A stretch of 64,000 nucleotides of DNA from the NCBI GenBank assembly GCA_004352715.1, contig SCFE01000005.1:3416270-3480269 (forward strand), read 5' to 3'. Shown here in pieces: positions 11,186 through 23,275 of the stretch. The notes beneath the pieces were generated by a model. It was not told the DNA's origin, made no database searches, and saw nothing but the letters and a program-made list of their open reading frames with translations. The position numbers and the translations under genes are program-made. Each line of letters starts with the position of its first letter. Within the stretch, counting starts at the first letter, position 1. Origin of the DNA: Hofstenia miamia. Taxonomy: Eukaryota; Xenacoelomorpha; Acoela.

Positions 11186-12013
11186 ACCTTAAAAGGGAGG
11201 GATAATGAAAAATTACATATTCTTTTTAAAACAGCTATAGTTGCATAAACACATTTCTGATATGACTTAAAGTTACACAAAATAATAACTAACAACTAAA
11301 TTTTTAACCAGACTTTGTTTTAGCACAAAATTACAAATATTAAATGAGCAGTTAGCATGTACCGTATAAACACGGTATGCCATTTGTAAAACACTAAAAC
11401 GTTCATATTAATAAATAATATTTGCATTTTTTAGAAGAAAAATGATCAAAGTACTCATACGAATAGATATATTACTTTTCATATTCAAATACTAAAATTT
11501 AAGGAGTCTATTGTAATTAATATAGGAAAAAAAGATTTAAAATCGAAAAAATTCGAAAATATTGGCTTTTTTATTTCATTACTAGTTTTATTTTAGTTGT
11601 AGATGCATAAAAGGTAATGTATGAACAATTTATGCTATTATAATAAGGGCAAAAAATTTGAGTGAGCTAGCATGTCATAAACAATTGTTTTAGCTATTTT
11701 GAATTCTGCCAAATAACAAAAATCAGGTTTTGAGAAAACAAAGAAAAACAATATGGCAATGTAGGTATTCTGAAAACTAATGAAATAATTCAATATTTAG
11801 TTACTAATTAGGAAAAACTTTAGCAAAAATGCGTTTTCCTCTAGATCGCTATTTATATGTTAATGAGCCGTATATATACGGTTAAAACGCAATTTCCTTT
11901 TGGGTGGATAAAATTAAATATAGTTTTTCCAAGACCAACTAGATAATCCATTTTTGTTATTACAAAACTCGGTTTAAACTGGTTTAATATGTATGTAATG
12001 CAATTATATATAA

Positions 12014-12014
12014 C

Positions 12015-12057
<43 letters not shown>
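12014..12057. repeat. (AT)n microsatellite
   Basis: An uninterrupted AT dinucleotide run. Confidence 0.95.
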
Positions 12058-12058
<1 letters not shown>

Positions 12059-12253
12059 GGTTTTGTGCTCATAGGAATTCCCAAAAGATGTTCTACAATT
12101 TTTCTAAAAAAATATTTTCCTAAAAAAGAAAATTAAGTTTACCTTACCTATAGAAAAATTCACAACAGCAAAAATCTACATATTAGAATACTTTGCCATA
12201 TATATATGGGTTTGCATAAAAATACAAGAAATAACAGGAAGTAATTGAAACGT

Positions 12254-12682
12254 TTATATTTCCAGGTGTCCACCAGAACAGTAACTTTCGTCCATTGCTG
12301 CAGCTTTTCTTTTGAGAAATTTTTCTTTTTTATTTTTGATATTATACTGCAAACGATCAATTCTCATTTGATCTTTTTGTTCTGAGTTACTGCGAGAAAA
12401 ACAATTTTTTGAGTTTGTAATTGTAGACAATATCTGTTGGCGACCTTGAGTACCATCATTATAATAGAGTATGGCACTCATAATACCCAATCTAATCCGT
12501 TTGTTTCCAAAAAATTTTTTCTTGGGAATTCTATTCCAAATTAATGCATGCACAGATTCATTTTCATTTTGAGTGCGACCAGGCAGACAACGCTTTAGCA
12601 GTTTTTTATCGCTAAATTTTCGATAAATTGGAGAAAGAAGATCCAAAAATATGTTATCTAAATGATGTGACTTAGACTCCAC
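12254..12682 (-). pseudogene. Possible Mutator-like transposase C-terminal fragment
   Basis: The 142-codon minus-strand frame contains LLKRCLPGRTQNENESVHAL, then WNRIPKKKFFGNKRIRLGI and SAILYYNDGTQGRQQIL, and a lysine/arginine-rich tail. The pattern (C-x-G-x-TQN-x-NES-x3-IW ... PK ... FG ... G ... A-x2-YN-x-G) recurs in many uncharacterised cnidarian and arthropod transposon proteins that I associate with Mutator-like elements; that family name is from memory and unverified. No start methionine with an upstream catalytic core was found, so this looks like the last exon or a truncated copy. The frame is open and not obviously broken. Confidence 0.45.
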
Positions 12683-13756
12683 TTCTTTATTAAGATTAAG
12701 ATATTTAAGACTGAAAAATATAAAGTGACACTAAAGATACAAATAACAAAACCTACATTACCCGTATATATATGGTTTAGCAACATAATAAAAACTATTT
12801 GACAAACCAATTTTCCAAGTTTAAAAAAATTACTTCATAAATGTGATTAGAGTGCTTTAAATAAATTAAATGCCCATTATGAACTTAGGCACTTAAAAAT
12901 AAGCAAATACCGTATATATATATGGTTTTTCTTTTAATTTTTTTTAGATTACATGTGTACCAAATTTCCAACATATGCACATGAAGAACATTCAATATGT
13001 AAAAATGTTGTGAAAATATAGAAAAATGTGATTTTTCATAATATTTTTGTTACCTTTGACAATATATTAGATTTAAATGATCAAAATTGAAGAATGTTTC
13101 ATGGACTAAAACAGAGAAAATTGCTCATTTTAAAAGCAGTCCTATTAATAATATTGTTTGATGTTATATAGTTAAATATTTATAGCACTTGTAACACTTA
13201 GACAATTTGCATATCCACAAAAAGTATATGTGAAATGTGGCAGAAAGAGAGAAAATGGTTTAATACATTAGTCAATTTATAAAAAGGAATTAATATATAA
13301 CTAAATTTAATTAACTATTAAAATAATGTAGTATTTAGGGCAAGAATTGACAGGTTCTTATACTAGTTTGATGTCGTATTTTTTGTACTTACTTCTCATT
13401 GGGAAAATATTGTGGAATTAAGAGGATGATCTGAAACAAATGTGGATTGAAATAGTTTTGATGAAGATGTCTAAATTTGATTTGGTTTGCCTTTTCAATA
13501 GAACCTTTAATGGCATTGTAATGAGCAAGAAATTAAGCTTTATTCAACATAAAACAAAGTCACCTACAAAAGCAAATCTAAAAGATACAGCATTTCTAAT
13601 GCTTCAAAGAAAAGTGGGAGTCTCAAGATCGCAACAAGTTTGAAGATGCTTCAACCAATGAGGCAGCAGAAATTGCTGTAAAGGATGTCAAGGAAGAACT
13701 AAATAGTATATTGAGAGATCATTGACAAGAGAAACAACCACTTGATGTCCACAGAG

Positions 13757-13817
13757 AGCTCTCTCTCTCTCTCTCTTTCTTTCTTTCTCCCTCTTTCTCT
13801 CTTTCCCTCTCTCTCTC
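13757..13817. repeat. CT-rich simple repeat
   Basis: A pyrimidine tract of CTCTCT, TTTCTTTC and CCCTCTCT runs. Confidence 0.9.
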
Positions 13818-13819
13818 AC

Positions 13820-16250
13820 CAGATTTCGAACCTCTGGCGTTAATGCAATATATGATTAATGGCTAAGAACTACACTTCCAAATTGTGGATCTTCTGTAGT
13901 CAGTTTCTTCTAATTTGCAGTGAAGAGAAAACACTGCTTAATTGGTGGGAATTTTTTCACCCATTTATGTCACACCATGGATCACTACTCCACTTGTTGT
14001 GAATGTTCAAAACAGTGACATCTCTCTACTGAAAGTTTAAAGGATCATGCAAAAATCAACAGTGCAATTTTTACTATATCAACTGAAAATATGGCTCATC
14101 AATTATGTACCTTTCCAAAGAAGTAGTAAGCCTTCTGCTTATTGATGATGATGATGTTTTGTGAATTGTTAGGGATTCTATGGCACAAGGAAAATCAGGG
14201 GAAAATGAGACCCTAGCAATGAATGCCTCTGCGCAATTCGACAGTTTTAGCAGAAGAACTTTGCTAGCATTGCTTACTGCTAACATGTGATTTTTCTTGC
14301 AAAAACTAATTGATAAATTGAGCCAATTGACTGGTTTGCAACCGTTTCTCAGTTCAATTCAATAAATCTTTTGTCTCACTTATGTTATTCTAATGTGAAA
14401 AAAACTTTAAAAATTTATATTATATTGACATGATGCTTCCTCATAATATGTTCATCTCACACCACTGAGGCTATGTAGTGTTCTGATTTCTTATAATGTA
14501 ATTTGCATCCAAATAACTTAAAACAGGCTTCAGTATGTAGCTAACTATTGATCAACAAATTCTGTTTTTAATTGCTTATATTTATCAAGTGATGGTACTC
14601 ATCAGGCTGATGAAAATGAATTCAAACAACCATATTTTTGCATGAAGGACATCCAAACTACAGCTATTTCAAGTTTTTTTTCGAAAATATTAAAACACTA
14701 GGGCCATTGAAAAACGCTCAAACATAAATATTATTTAAAAATACTTTACAATGCTGTTTTTATAATGAATGGAAGGCCTTACGAGGGAAATTCATGAACA
14801 TTTCAAAAGTCAAACTTTTTTGAATAACCCTAATACTGAGTTAACTGCGAGAGAGGTCCTCAAAATTCGTTGGACAGTTGCCTAAGCTGCAGGTAGTGTT
14901 GTTCCCATTGGTGTCTTTGGAAGTGCATTTGGTTTATGTTTATTGTTGGCTATAATGTAAAAGATAAAATATATTGAGAATTGAATACAATACTATTACT
15001 TAATTGGGGCTCTAATAATAACTTTAAAAATTTTTTACAAATGGAAAGCACGGTCATAGGAAGTGATGATAAACAATTACGCTTTTTAAAAATAAGTGCA
15101 CTATGAAAAGTGCAATAAGTGTATTTTGGACTAAGGTAAATGTGCACTTAGGAAGTGTACCTAACACATAATTTCGCACTTTTTTCATTTGCCAAGATAA
15201 GAACTTTGTCATCTCACGTTTTCAGCAATTGTATTTTTGAATTTATGAATCCAAAAGTAGTTATTCAGATTTCAAATTAATGGTATTGAAATGGTGTGAA
15301 ATGAATGAATTGCAATTGCGCTTATTATATTTTTGGTCACGTTTTCATTAAAATATTTTTTACAGACATATAATTAGATAAGCTAAGTGAATCCTTGTAA
15401 TAAATTCAATGGGACTAGGCCAAACAAGAGTTCTTATATTTGGATTAAGTAAAAATTCGCAATTTTGTATTTTATGAGCTAAATTATGGAAAATTAACTA
15501 TAAAAACAGTCTTGCAAAATTGTATTTAAAACAAGAACTTCTAGGATTTACCATTTTATGTCTGTTAGTGAGCTAGAGACTACAACACTAGACAATAACA
15601 AAGAATTTTTAATGTTAAGGTGTTCTAGGTTAATTTTTCGGAGCTTATTCCGAAAATGACCTTTATTTGTTTCTCTAACATCTAGTTTTTTTGTTATACT
15701 AAAAATAAATTTTTATATAAAACGTGGACTTCGTATTTGATGTTTTGTGTATACAGCCAAAACAATTTTGTAAAGTTTGTAATCATTTATTTATGATGAG
15801 TTCGTCGAATCAATAACATTTCATAAAAACATCAGAAATATGATAATTTAGATACTCTTCCAATAATGTTAACAAATGCTGTCAAAAGAAAGTCAGAAGA
15901 AAGATGTCATTAACGTTCTTATCAGTGTATGCTAAGGTAATTGGCTTGAAGACTTAACATTGAGTGCATGGTATTGCAGAGCATGATGCTCGCCTATGTA
16001 TTGAGTAGCCTATAATTTCACAGTTACACAAGGATTAGGTTGGACTAATAGCAGATTTTTTGTTTCTTGCAGCTTGCAGTTATAGAGTTTAAGCTATTAT
16101 TCGGTACACATTTTATGCCAGATATTCAATTAGTTTGTACTATAGTTGCAAGAATCATAGTGAAATGAACCAAATATCACCCTGACAGATTTTGTTATAT
16201 ATGTGGAAAAATTACGCCTTTTTCTCAGAAAAAGAAATTTGATGAAAATA
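13820..16250. other. AT-rich DNA without recognisable genes
   Basis: The short frames at 14074-14286 and 14950-15147 (both minus) have no family resemblance. I see no RNA gene or clear element ends. Confidence 0.45.
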
Positions 16251-16380
16251 GTTAAAGTGGCATATAAATGTTATTTTGGATGCAAAGTGGGTGATTAAGG
16301 CAAGAAGTGGGCACCTCACATCTGTTGTAAAAACTGTTATGTTGGCTTAACTCAATGGGCGTAATAGTAAAAGAAAAAGC

Positions 16381-17066
16381 ATGCTGTTTGCTGTACCAAT
16401 GATAAGGCGTGAGCCAACTAACCATATTACGGATTGCTACTTCTGTATAACAAAAGTTTCTGGTCATTCGAACTGCACTAAGTCAAACATTAAATATCCT
16501 AATTGTCCTTCAGCATTGCTCCCTGTAACGCACTCCTTCGAGAATATTCCCATTCCTATTCCTCCCCCTGTTTCTGATCACGAATGTAATGAAAGCTCAG
16601 CTGAAGAATCAAGTGATGCTTTACCAGTATCACAAAGCTCTGCAAGCATTGTTTCAGCATTTGTTGAAGAACCATATTCATTCTAACTCACAGGAATTTC
16701 TCACTTATTCGATCAAGACGACTTAAATGATTTGGTTCAAGACTTGGAATTAACCAAGGAAAAATCGGAACTTCTTGCCTCAAAATTAAAGCAATGGAAT
16801 CTTATGCAAAAATATTGAAAAGTTCTTATTTTCGCTCAAGACACATGTTTCTTCAAAATTGCATTTCTGTGCAAGACAATATTTGCTATTTTAGCAATAT
16901 TGATGGCCTGCTTGCTGCTTTGGGACTTTTACATTCCCCTGAAGAATGGAGGCTATTCGTTGATTCCAGCAAGTCAAGCATAAAACCAGTGTTGCTGCAC
17001 AATGGAAGTCAAAAACCATCTATACAAATAGTTCACGCAACTGGAATAAAAGAAGTTAGTTTTTAG
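16381..17066 (+). pseudogene. Uncharacterised transposon-family ORF, decayed
   Basis: Three consecutive plus-strand pieces in different frames look like one former protein. The first (to 16686) has CYFCITKVSG then NIKYPNCPSALLPV and an acidic/serine-rich linker. The second (about 16700-16800) has DQDDLNDLVQDLELTKEKSE and ASKLKQWN. The third (16794-17066) has EEWRLFVDSSKSSIKPVLLH and NGSQKPSI. Motifs like LNDLVRDL-SK and EWRLFIDSSK-SLKAVLLHNG recur in a repetitive family of invertebrate proteins of unknown function. I recognise the pattern but cannot name the superfamily. A stop after PYSF and frame changes indicate decay. The frame at 17506-17703 (cysteine-containing, KCKCFNCIKDE) may be a further piece. 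Confidence 0.55.
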
Positions 17067-17873
17067 GTATCATAACTATAGTTTGTTGTATTTAAGCTCA
17101 TTAGTTTGTGAAATAAGTGCTGGTATAAATCAAGTGGTGTTCTTGTACATTGTCTCTAATAAGCATTTGACTCTTTGCTTGATAGAAAATAAATATAGTA
17201 GAAAAAGTAAAATTTTTGGTGATAGAGCAAACTAATGGCATATTTTGAATCAGCAGCGAAATTCACCCTCGGAGATATTTTAAGTTGAAAGTAGCAAAAA
17301 TTTTGTTGACTAGTGTAATCAGCAAGGGTATTTGACAGCAGGGCCTGACTTGTAATTTTTTGAACAACTAATTATCTCTTCCAGAACATGTGCCAATAAT
17401 TTCTAATTGTTTTAAGCACCTCTGCAAATTGGATGATAATTTCCTTTAATCAACATCAATATTTAATTTTGCAGAGAGGGCGGGGTTGATAAGATACAAA
17501 GTTTCATGCTATATATTTTTCATTATATGTTCATTCCAAAAACATTTTGTCAAAAGCTATTGAATTTATCAATAAGTCTTGAAGAATTTTGTGCTAATGC
17601 AGCCATTCTATTTAACAACAATAAGTGCAAATGCTTCAACTGTATCAAGGATGAAAGAATGCTGCCAAGTAGATGGGAATGTCTCTTGGAGCTGTGCAAA
17701 TAAACAAAAGTGATAATAGGAGTGATTTACCAATCATAAAAACAAAATTGAATGGAAAATCTGAGAGAATATATGGTTAAAACACACAAGGAAAAAAGAG
17801 TAGAGACTGCATGTACAAAATCAATGCTTCATCATGCATGAGACTGATCATGTACTAAGCAATATTCCTCCAT

Positions 17874-17918
<45 letters not shown>

Positions 17919-17963
17919 ATGATGATGATTATGATGATGATTATGATGATGATTATGATGATG
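17874..17963 (+). repeat. (GAT)n microsatellite
   Basis: About 14 GAT/ATG units are followed by a GATTAT-interrupted array. It translates as a poly-aspartate stretch in one frame, but there is no support for a real gene. Confidence 0.95.
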
Positions 17964-18022
17964 AAATCGAATATCAGGTTACACAATACCTGAAATTGTC
18001 AGGGACCAGAAAATCAACTTAA

Positions 18023-19424
18023 AATTTACTCAGCATATGACACTTCCTCTGCCTACTCATGCCGCTGTTTGTGGTTAAGCAGGCTTATTGAACTGATATG
18101 CTGCAGTTTTGGCCTCATCAGTTACTAGAGATTTTGGTATCATATCTCAAGATGATCAGTCAGCTCCTGTATATAACAAAATCATGAATTGCTAAAAACA
18201 AACAGAATAAGATACTCTTCACCATTATGAATAGCAAAAGGATTCATTGCTTTAAACAATAGAGCTCATAATTTATGACATGAAGGGGTATAGATGAATC
18301 CCATGAATACTACTATTGCTAAGCAAAGATGAAATTCTGTTCAAACTCTAATTTAAAGTGTGACAATTATTTTGAAGCTTTATACATCTTCATATCCTCT
18401 TTTTATGCATGAGTTTTGACTATAATTATATTGAATTACTGCATTTATGACATAACAGCCTTAATAACAGCTTATGAATTTGCACTATGAAATATACAAA
18501 AATTTTATTCAAATACTTATTGATTAAATTTTGTATAGTTTATCATATATATATATATGCATATATTGAAAAATGCTGGACTTGTGATAGAAGCACATGC
18601 AACACTCAGCAAGCATTCTATCTTTAGAAATAATAAATAACTGATGAAACTACTAGTTAATTATGTACTTCTATCTTGTGGAGAAAACAAAGGCATGTTC
18701 ATTCCATAGGCTAACAAGCATTTAGAGAACAAGTTAATTCCAAACTTCTTCTTACAGAATCATGGCCTGTGGCTGAAGCAATGAACCATTTCCAATACCT
18801 AATTCTCAGCAAATTTAGGCTAAGAGAAAATACAGCAATTATAGCTACATGCAAATTGTGCTTCCTAACCATACTCATCCTTATACCTATTCCTACTATC
18901 ACCCAAACTAACGACTTTAACGATCAACCATTTAAGGCCTCTGTTTATTTTACCTTTCACCTGAAGTGATACACTAAGCATTGATCATACAGATCAATAA
19001 TATAATATAAATAAATATAATTAATTATAAGTGGGCAATTTAGGAAAAAGTTATTATCTGAAAAATGCTAAAATAATATGTTAGTTAAATATATGGTTGG
19101 AGAAATTTATAATAGCAAAAGTAAAAGCAAGTAGAAGCTAGGGTAGCAAAACTTAAATTAACAGAATTTAGCAACTTCTGCCAATTTACAAATATTAATC
19201 AACAGTGTAACTCACTTGTTATAAAGCAATGAGTAATAACAGAACAAATTAGCAAAAGATACAGTGATGTCTGGAAATCAAATTTATGCGCATAAATGTA
19301 TTCTTCTTATGAGCGACCAATCAAATCACAAAAGAATATTAATGATTAATTGTGCAATAACTAGTATCAAGTCTTATAAATTAGACACTAAATGTTATTT
19401 TACAAATATGATGCAAATATACTA
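18023..19424. other. AT-rich DNA, no gene recognised
   Basis: The overlapping frames on both strands at 18711-18969 and the frame at 19264-19506 carry no motif. There is a short AT run at 18545-18558. Confidence 0.4.
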
Positions 19425-20246
19425 CAATATATCAGGGATGCCGTTTATGGTATGGCCATATATGGTAAGGCGAAATTTTTTAGCCATCCATAATGGCCAT
19501 ATTTAAAATTTCGTCCATACATTATGGCCATAATGGCCATTTTCTAAAATATGGGGAAATATACGTAGAACACATGAGGTAATACGTAATACCAATTATT
19601 AGAGAGATTTCTAATATTTAATAACATAAATAACAAATTGCAAGCTGCAATTAAAAGACAACCATGTTTGCGTAATATGATATTGTAGTGATATCACAAA
19701 AGGTACAATTCACTAAGTCGCAAAACGATTTTGAAACATTCAGAAACAAATTTTAAGACAAACGAATAAACAAATTATTTTTTGTTTGTTTTTGAATACA
19801 ACGTTTTTGTTATCCGCAACCATTATAAATCTTGAAACAAATTAATCGGCAGTATTTGTTTGCAATCCACTATTACAAATAGGAAACAACTTCATCTTTA
19901 GTATTTAAAATATGCTGAAACTGCTTACTAATCGTTTGCAACACTTTTAAAAAATTTTATCTTATCAAAATGTTTTTTGGTTCAAAATATTTGTAAAATG
20001 AATATTTACACCCATTCAATTATTATAGATGTAAGATATATGACACTAAATTTAAAAATTTTATTGAAACTTATTATAAATTCTGTATATATGTAACAAT
20101 AAATTTATGGATTTACATTATGGTCATATTTTTAAGTTTACCATTCATTATGGCCATAATTTTTTTCTACCATACCATTATGGTATGCATAATATGGTAC
20201 ATAATGGTATGGTATCATTCCATAAATCGGCACCTCTGCAATATAT
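19425..20246. mobile_element. hAT-type MITE with perfect 8-bp target duplication
   Basis: The element runs from CAGGGATGCCG at 19433 to the complement of CAGAGGTGCCG ending at 20238 (806 bp). It is flanked by CAATATAT at 19425-19432 and again at 20239-20246, a perfect 8-bp duplication. The inverted ends continue as TTTATGG. Subterminal regions on both sides are packed with the palindromes ATGGCCATAATGGCC and ACCATTATGGTA. The centre is non-coding. The CAG tips with an 8-bp duplication place it with hAT elements; the subterminal palindromes are probably transposase-binding repeats. Confidence 0.85.
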
Positions 20247-20498
20247 ATATATATATTTTTTTTCCGCTCTTAAAAACCTCATCATGACTGCAGTTCCAAA
20301 CATAAATCTTTGAAATTTTACAGGTTAGTGTCTCCTTAGTTTACCTACCCCCATGGGAAATATATTTAAGTTTGAGTAAATACTGCGGGGCAATGGACAA
20401 AAATATGTATTTTCCTAAATGCTTTAGAAATTTTACACTGTTTCCCACCAAATGTAAGGTTTTTGTATTTTCCAAGCAAAAAGCGAGATATATATATA

Positions 20499-20649
20499 NN
20501 NNNNNNNNNNNNNNNNNNNNNNNNNNNNNNNNNNNNNNNNNNNNNNNNNNNNNNNNNNNNNNNNNNNNNNNNNNNNNNNNNNNNNNNNNNNNNNNNNNNN
20601 NNNNNNNNNNNNNNNNNNNNNNNNNNNNNNNNNNNNNNNNNNNNNNNNN
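20499..20649. other. Assembly gap with duplicated edge
   Basis: The 27-base sequence ending CTAAATGCTTTAGAAATTTT occurs just before the gap (about 20410-20436) and again right after it (20650-20676). This suggests unmerged overlapping contig ends or a local duplication. Confidence 0.9.
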
Positions 20650-20691
20650 ATTTTCCTAAATGCTTTAGAAATTTTTTTGTATATATATATA

Positions 20692-22220
20692 CAGCTACAG
20701 ACAAAAATATGGAGACATTTAAGTCAATTCACTTCAAAGACAGCCTGCAGGGCATATAGTGCTCTAATTTGGCTTGATTGACATTCAGGCACTGGTACAT
20801 GCCTAAGTGAATTACTTCACACATAATTTGAAACCATTAAGCTGGCGCAAGATGCCTAATGCTTACAAACAAAACAAGGTAGCTATTTTAGGATGGGCAT
20901 ACATATAGAAACACCTGCATAATGACTCAATATTTTTATTATTATACATTGCAAATGCACTCATAAATTGAAATTTGTCTTTTCTATTATGTCTGTGTAT
21001 ATCACTTGTTGCTTATTATTCTTTGCCATGTCAAAAGACAAACCCCGTGCTATCCGAAAGCTTATCATCCAGAAGATCCAGGAAAACTTCAGTTTATCTG
21101 AAATTTCATGGCAGGTCAACATGTCGCAGAGTGCTTCTTTCAATATTGTGGCTCGTTTTAAGTAGAACGGGACCATGAAGGCGAAGGCCACCAAAGTCCA
21201 CTCGAAAGTCCCAGAAAAATCTGTTGAGGGTGTCTAGGGCCGACCCAAAGCTTATGTCTGTCCAACTCCAAGCCCAGTGGTGTGATGGTCATTGATTGAG
21301 CATCAAGACTATCCAAAGAATCTTAAAAAAATATGGACTCAGCAGTCGTGTATCATCAAAGAAGGCTTTTTAACACAAAAACAACGGATTGCACGCCTAA
21401 GGTGGTGCAAGAAAATGCAACTCAACAACTATGAGGACTGGGAGCTAGCTATTTTCTTGGATGAGGAAAAGATAGATCTTCACCCATATTGCCGAGAGTT
21501 TGTGTGGTGATAAGTGAAGTTCAACAATGCTTCAACCTGCGTTACATGTCAAAAACAGCCAAATTTGGTGGAAGTTCTATAATGGTTGGGGTGCCATGCT
21601 GGTGAATGGACGACGTGCGTTGATCAGGGTAGAGGGAACTCTTACGAGGGGCCAATATCACTATTTTGGAATTGCACCTTCTCTCTTGCTTGGTCAGGAC
21701 ACAATTTTTCAACAGAATGGTTCCTCGCTTTATGTTTGAAGCGAATTAAAGACAAAGGTCTCTGGAAGTCTGCCTAAGAATGTAGAATAATTGTGGGCGT
21801 CTTCTCAATAACATTCTTTTTAACATACCAAATGAATTTTTAACCAAACTAAGATTCCATTTCTTCCTGATTGTACCAAATTGTGCGGAACATAGGTCTC
21901 AGCGGGATGTTATAAATTTGCTTTCAATGGATTTATTTAAAATAAAATTGCATATTTGAAATAAAATTTCAATAGTTTTAATTTTTTGTTTTAAAATATT
22001 GAAGCTGTCTTCATATTTTTGCCTGCCCAGAGTAGGAGCCCAGTAATAATTTGCCGATTTTATTGTAAAAATGCTATAGTTGTGTTGAGTCTTGAAAGAT
22101 ATCACTTTATATCTTATTCCTTCATAGCAGTTAGCGGTTTTTGGCTTTGCAGTGGTGCTGAAGTAGTTTTGAAAGTCATATCTGTAAAAGTTTTAAGGGT
22201 GTCTCCATACGTTTAACGGG

Positions 22221-22225
<5 letters not shown>
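20692..22225 (+). mobile_element. Complete but dead Tc1-family element
   Basis: The element lies between TA dinucleotides. The left tip is CAGCTACAGACAAAAATATG followed by GAGACA; the complement of the right tip is TAGTTCCCGTTAAACGTATG followed by GAGACA. Its length of about 1.53 kb fits Tc1. The transposase remnant sits inside in the plus orientation. Both ends are beside AT repeats, a typical TA-rich target. Confidence 0.85.
21028..21777 (+). pseudogene. Tc1 transposase pseudogene
   Basis: Pieces in order: an N-terminal helix-turn-helix region starting MSKDKPRAIRKLIIQKIQEN with NMSQSASFNIVARFK; a middle piece with LTQKQRIARLRWCKKMQL and FLDEEKI (the family has FSDE with the second catalytic aspartate); then a region with SIMVWGAMLVNG and FQQNGSS (the family has FQQDNAPxH, so the expected D-N pair is altered). 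There are at least three in-frame stops (after VARFK, after REFVW, after LYV) and frame changes. Tc1 transposases cut and paste DNA at TA through a DDE core; this one cannot. Confidence 0.88.
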
Positions 22226-22253
<28 letters not shown>

Positions 22254-22319
22254 NNNNNNNNNNNNNNNNNNNNNNNNNNNNNNNNNNNNNNNNNNNNNNN
22301 NNNNNNNNNNNNNNNNNNN

Positions 22320-22350
<31 letters not shown>
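22226..22350. repeat. (AT)n tract containing an assembly gap
   Basis: AT runs lie on both sides of an N gap at 22254-22319. Another AT run is at 22441-22461. Confidence 0.95.
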
Positions 22351-22352
<2 letters not shown>

Positions 22353-22461
22353 GTATGAAGCTAACTGACGGAAAATGCAAATTGAACACAGTTTATAAAT
22401 GGAGTATTCTGATTGGTCAGCTAATATTTTCATTTTGTTACATATATATATATATATATAT

Positions 22462-23275
22462 GTAGAATATATTTTCCCAGAAAATATTTTTACAAAACTA
22501 TAAACTACACTTTATAATTAACTAAAGTATTTCTATTTGCTAAGATTTAAAATAGATGTAATCTTTGAAATGTATTCATTTGCTTGTTCAATATCCCTAG
22601 TAACACGAAGTTGTCTTTTAGACGTCCTTATGTTAACATTTATAACCGCCCAAAAGAAGTCAATATCTGTCCTCACAATGAACACAAAAACGACGTGATT
22701 TGTTAATAAATAAAATGTTATTCATGATTTGCCACAATCTTTTTGAATGAAGTTATTTAATTGGGATGTTTTTCACAGCATGCGATTTTTGTAACCATGC
22801 CTTTGAAATTTACTCACAATCACGCTTCCTAATCATTTTGCTCACAAACATTATCATTATTATCATTTATAAAGAAGTCTTTTTTAATAGAAATTTTGAC
22901 ACTTAAATTTCACCTTTGTAAAGGTGCAAAATTTTTTATATATTTGCTTTTTCATTAATTTCACTAGTATGCGTCTATTCACTTTTTATTAATATTGACA
23001 TTTTAAGGTTGCTTTCTGCATCGTGAAGCAATGCGCATTGTAGTGCTGCCTTGCTTCAAAGGAAGTGCTTGCTAGATTTTGAGGCAATTTGCATTTTATT
23101 CACCCATATATTCCATGCATGCTAAAGAAATGTTTTATTCTCTTTCCGTATACACGTAATTTCAAACATAAATGGTAACTAATTTTACTCTGCACTCTTA
23201 TTTATAGACTTTGCAAATTGAAATGCTGTTTGGAGTGCAGAGGAAATAATACAATTGTTAAAATACAAAATGTAG
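22462..23275. other. AT-rich DNA, no gene recognised
   Basis: No open frame of note on either strand. Confidence 0.45.

Larger units (their letters stand above)
11361..12928. repeat. Scattered CCGTATATATACGG palindromes
   Basis: Near-identical short palindromes occur at 11360-11379 (ACCGTATAAACACGGT), 11867-11882 (GCCGTATATATACGGT), 12050-12062 (at the end of an AT tract), 12761-12776 and 12909-12925. They surround the Mutator-like fragment on both sides and may be internal or terminal binding repeats of that element. Confidence 0.5.

Noticed and set aside
13440-13643. 67-codon plus-strand gene
   Set aside because: No motif, no element context, and a length expected by chance.
17834-18022. 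Aspartate-rich protein
   Set aside because: Pure translation of the GAT microsatellite with no domain on either side.
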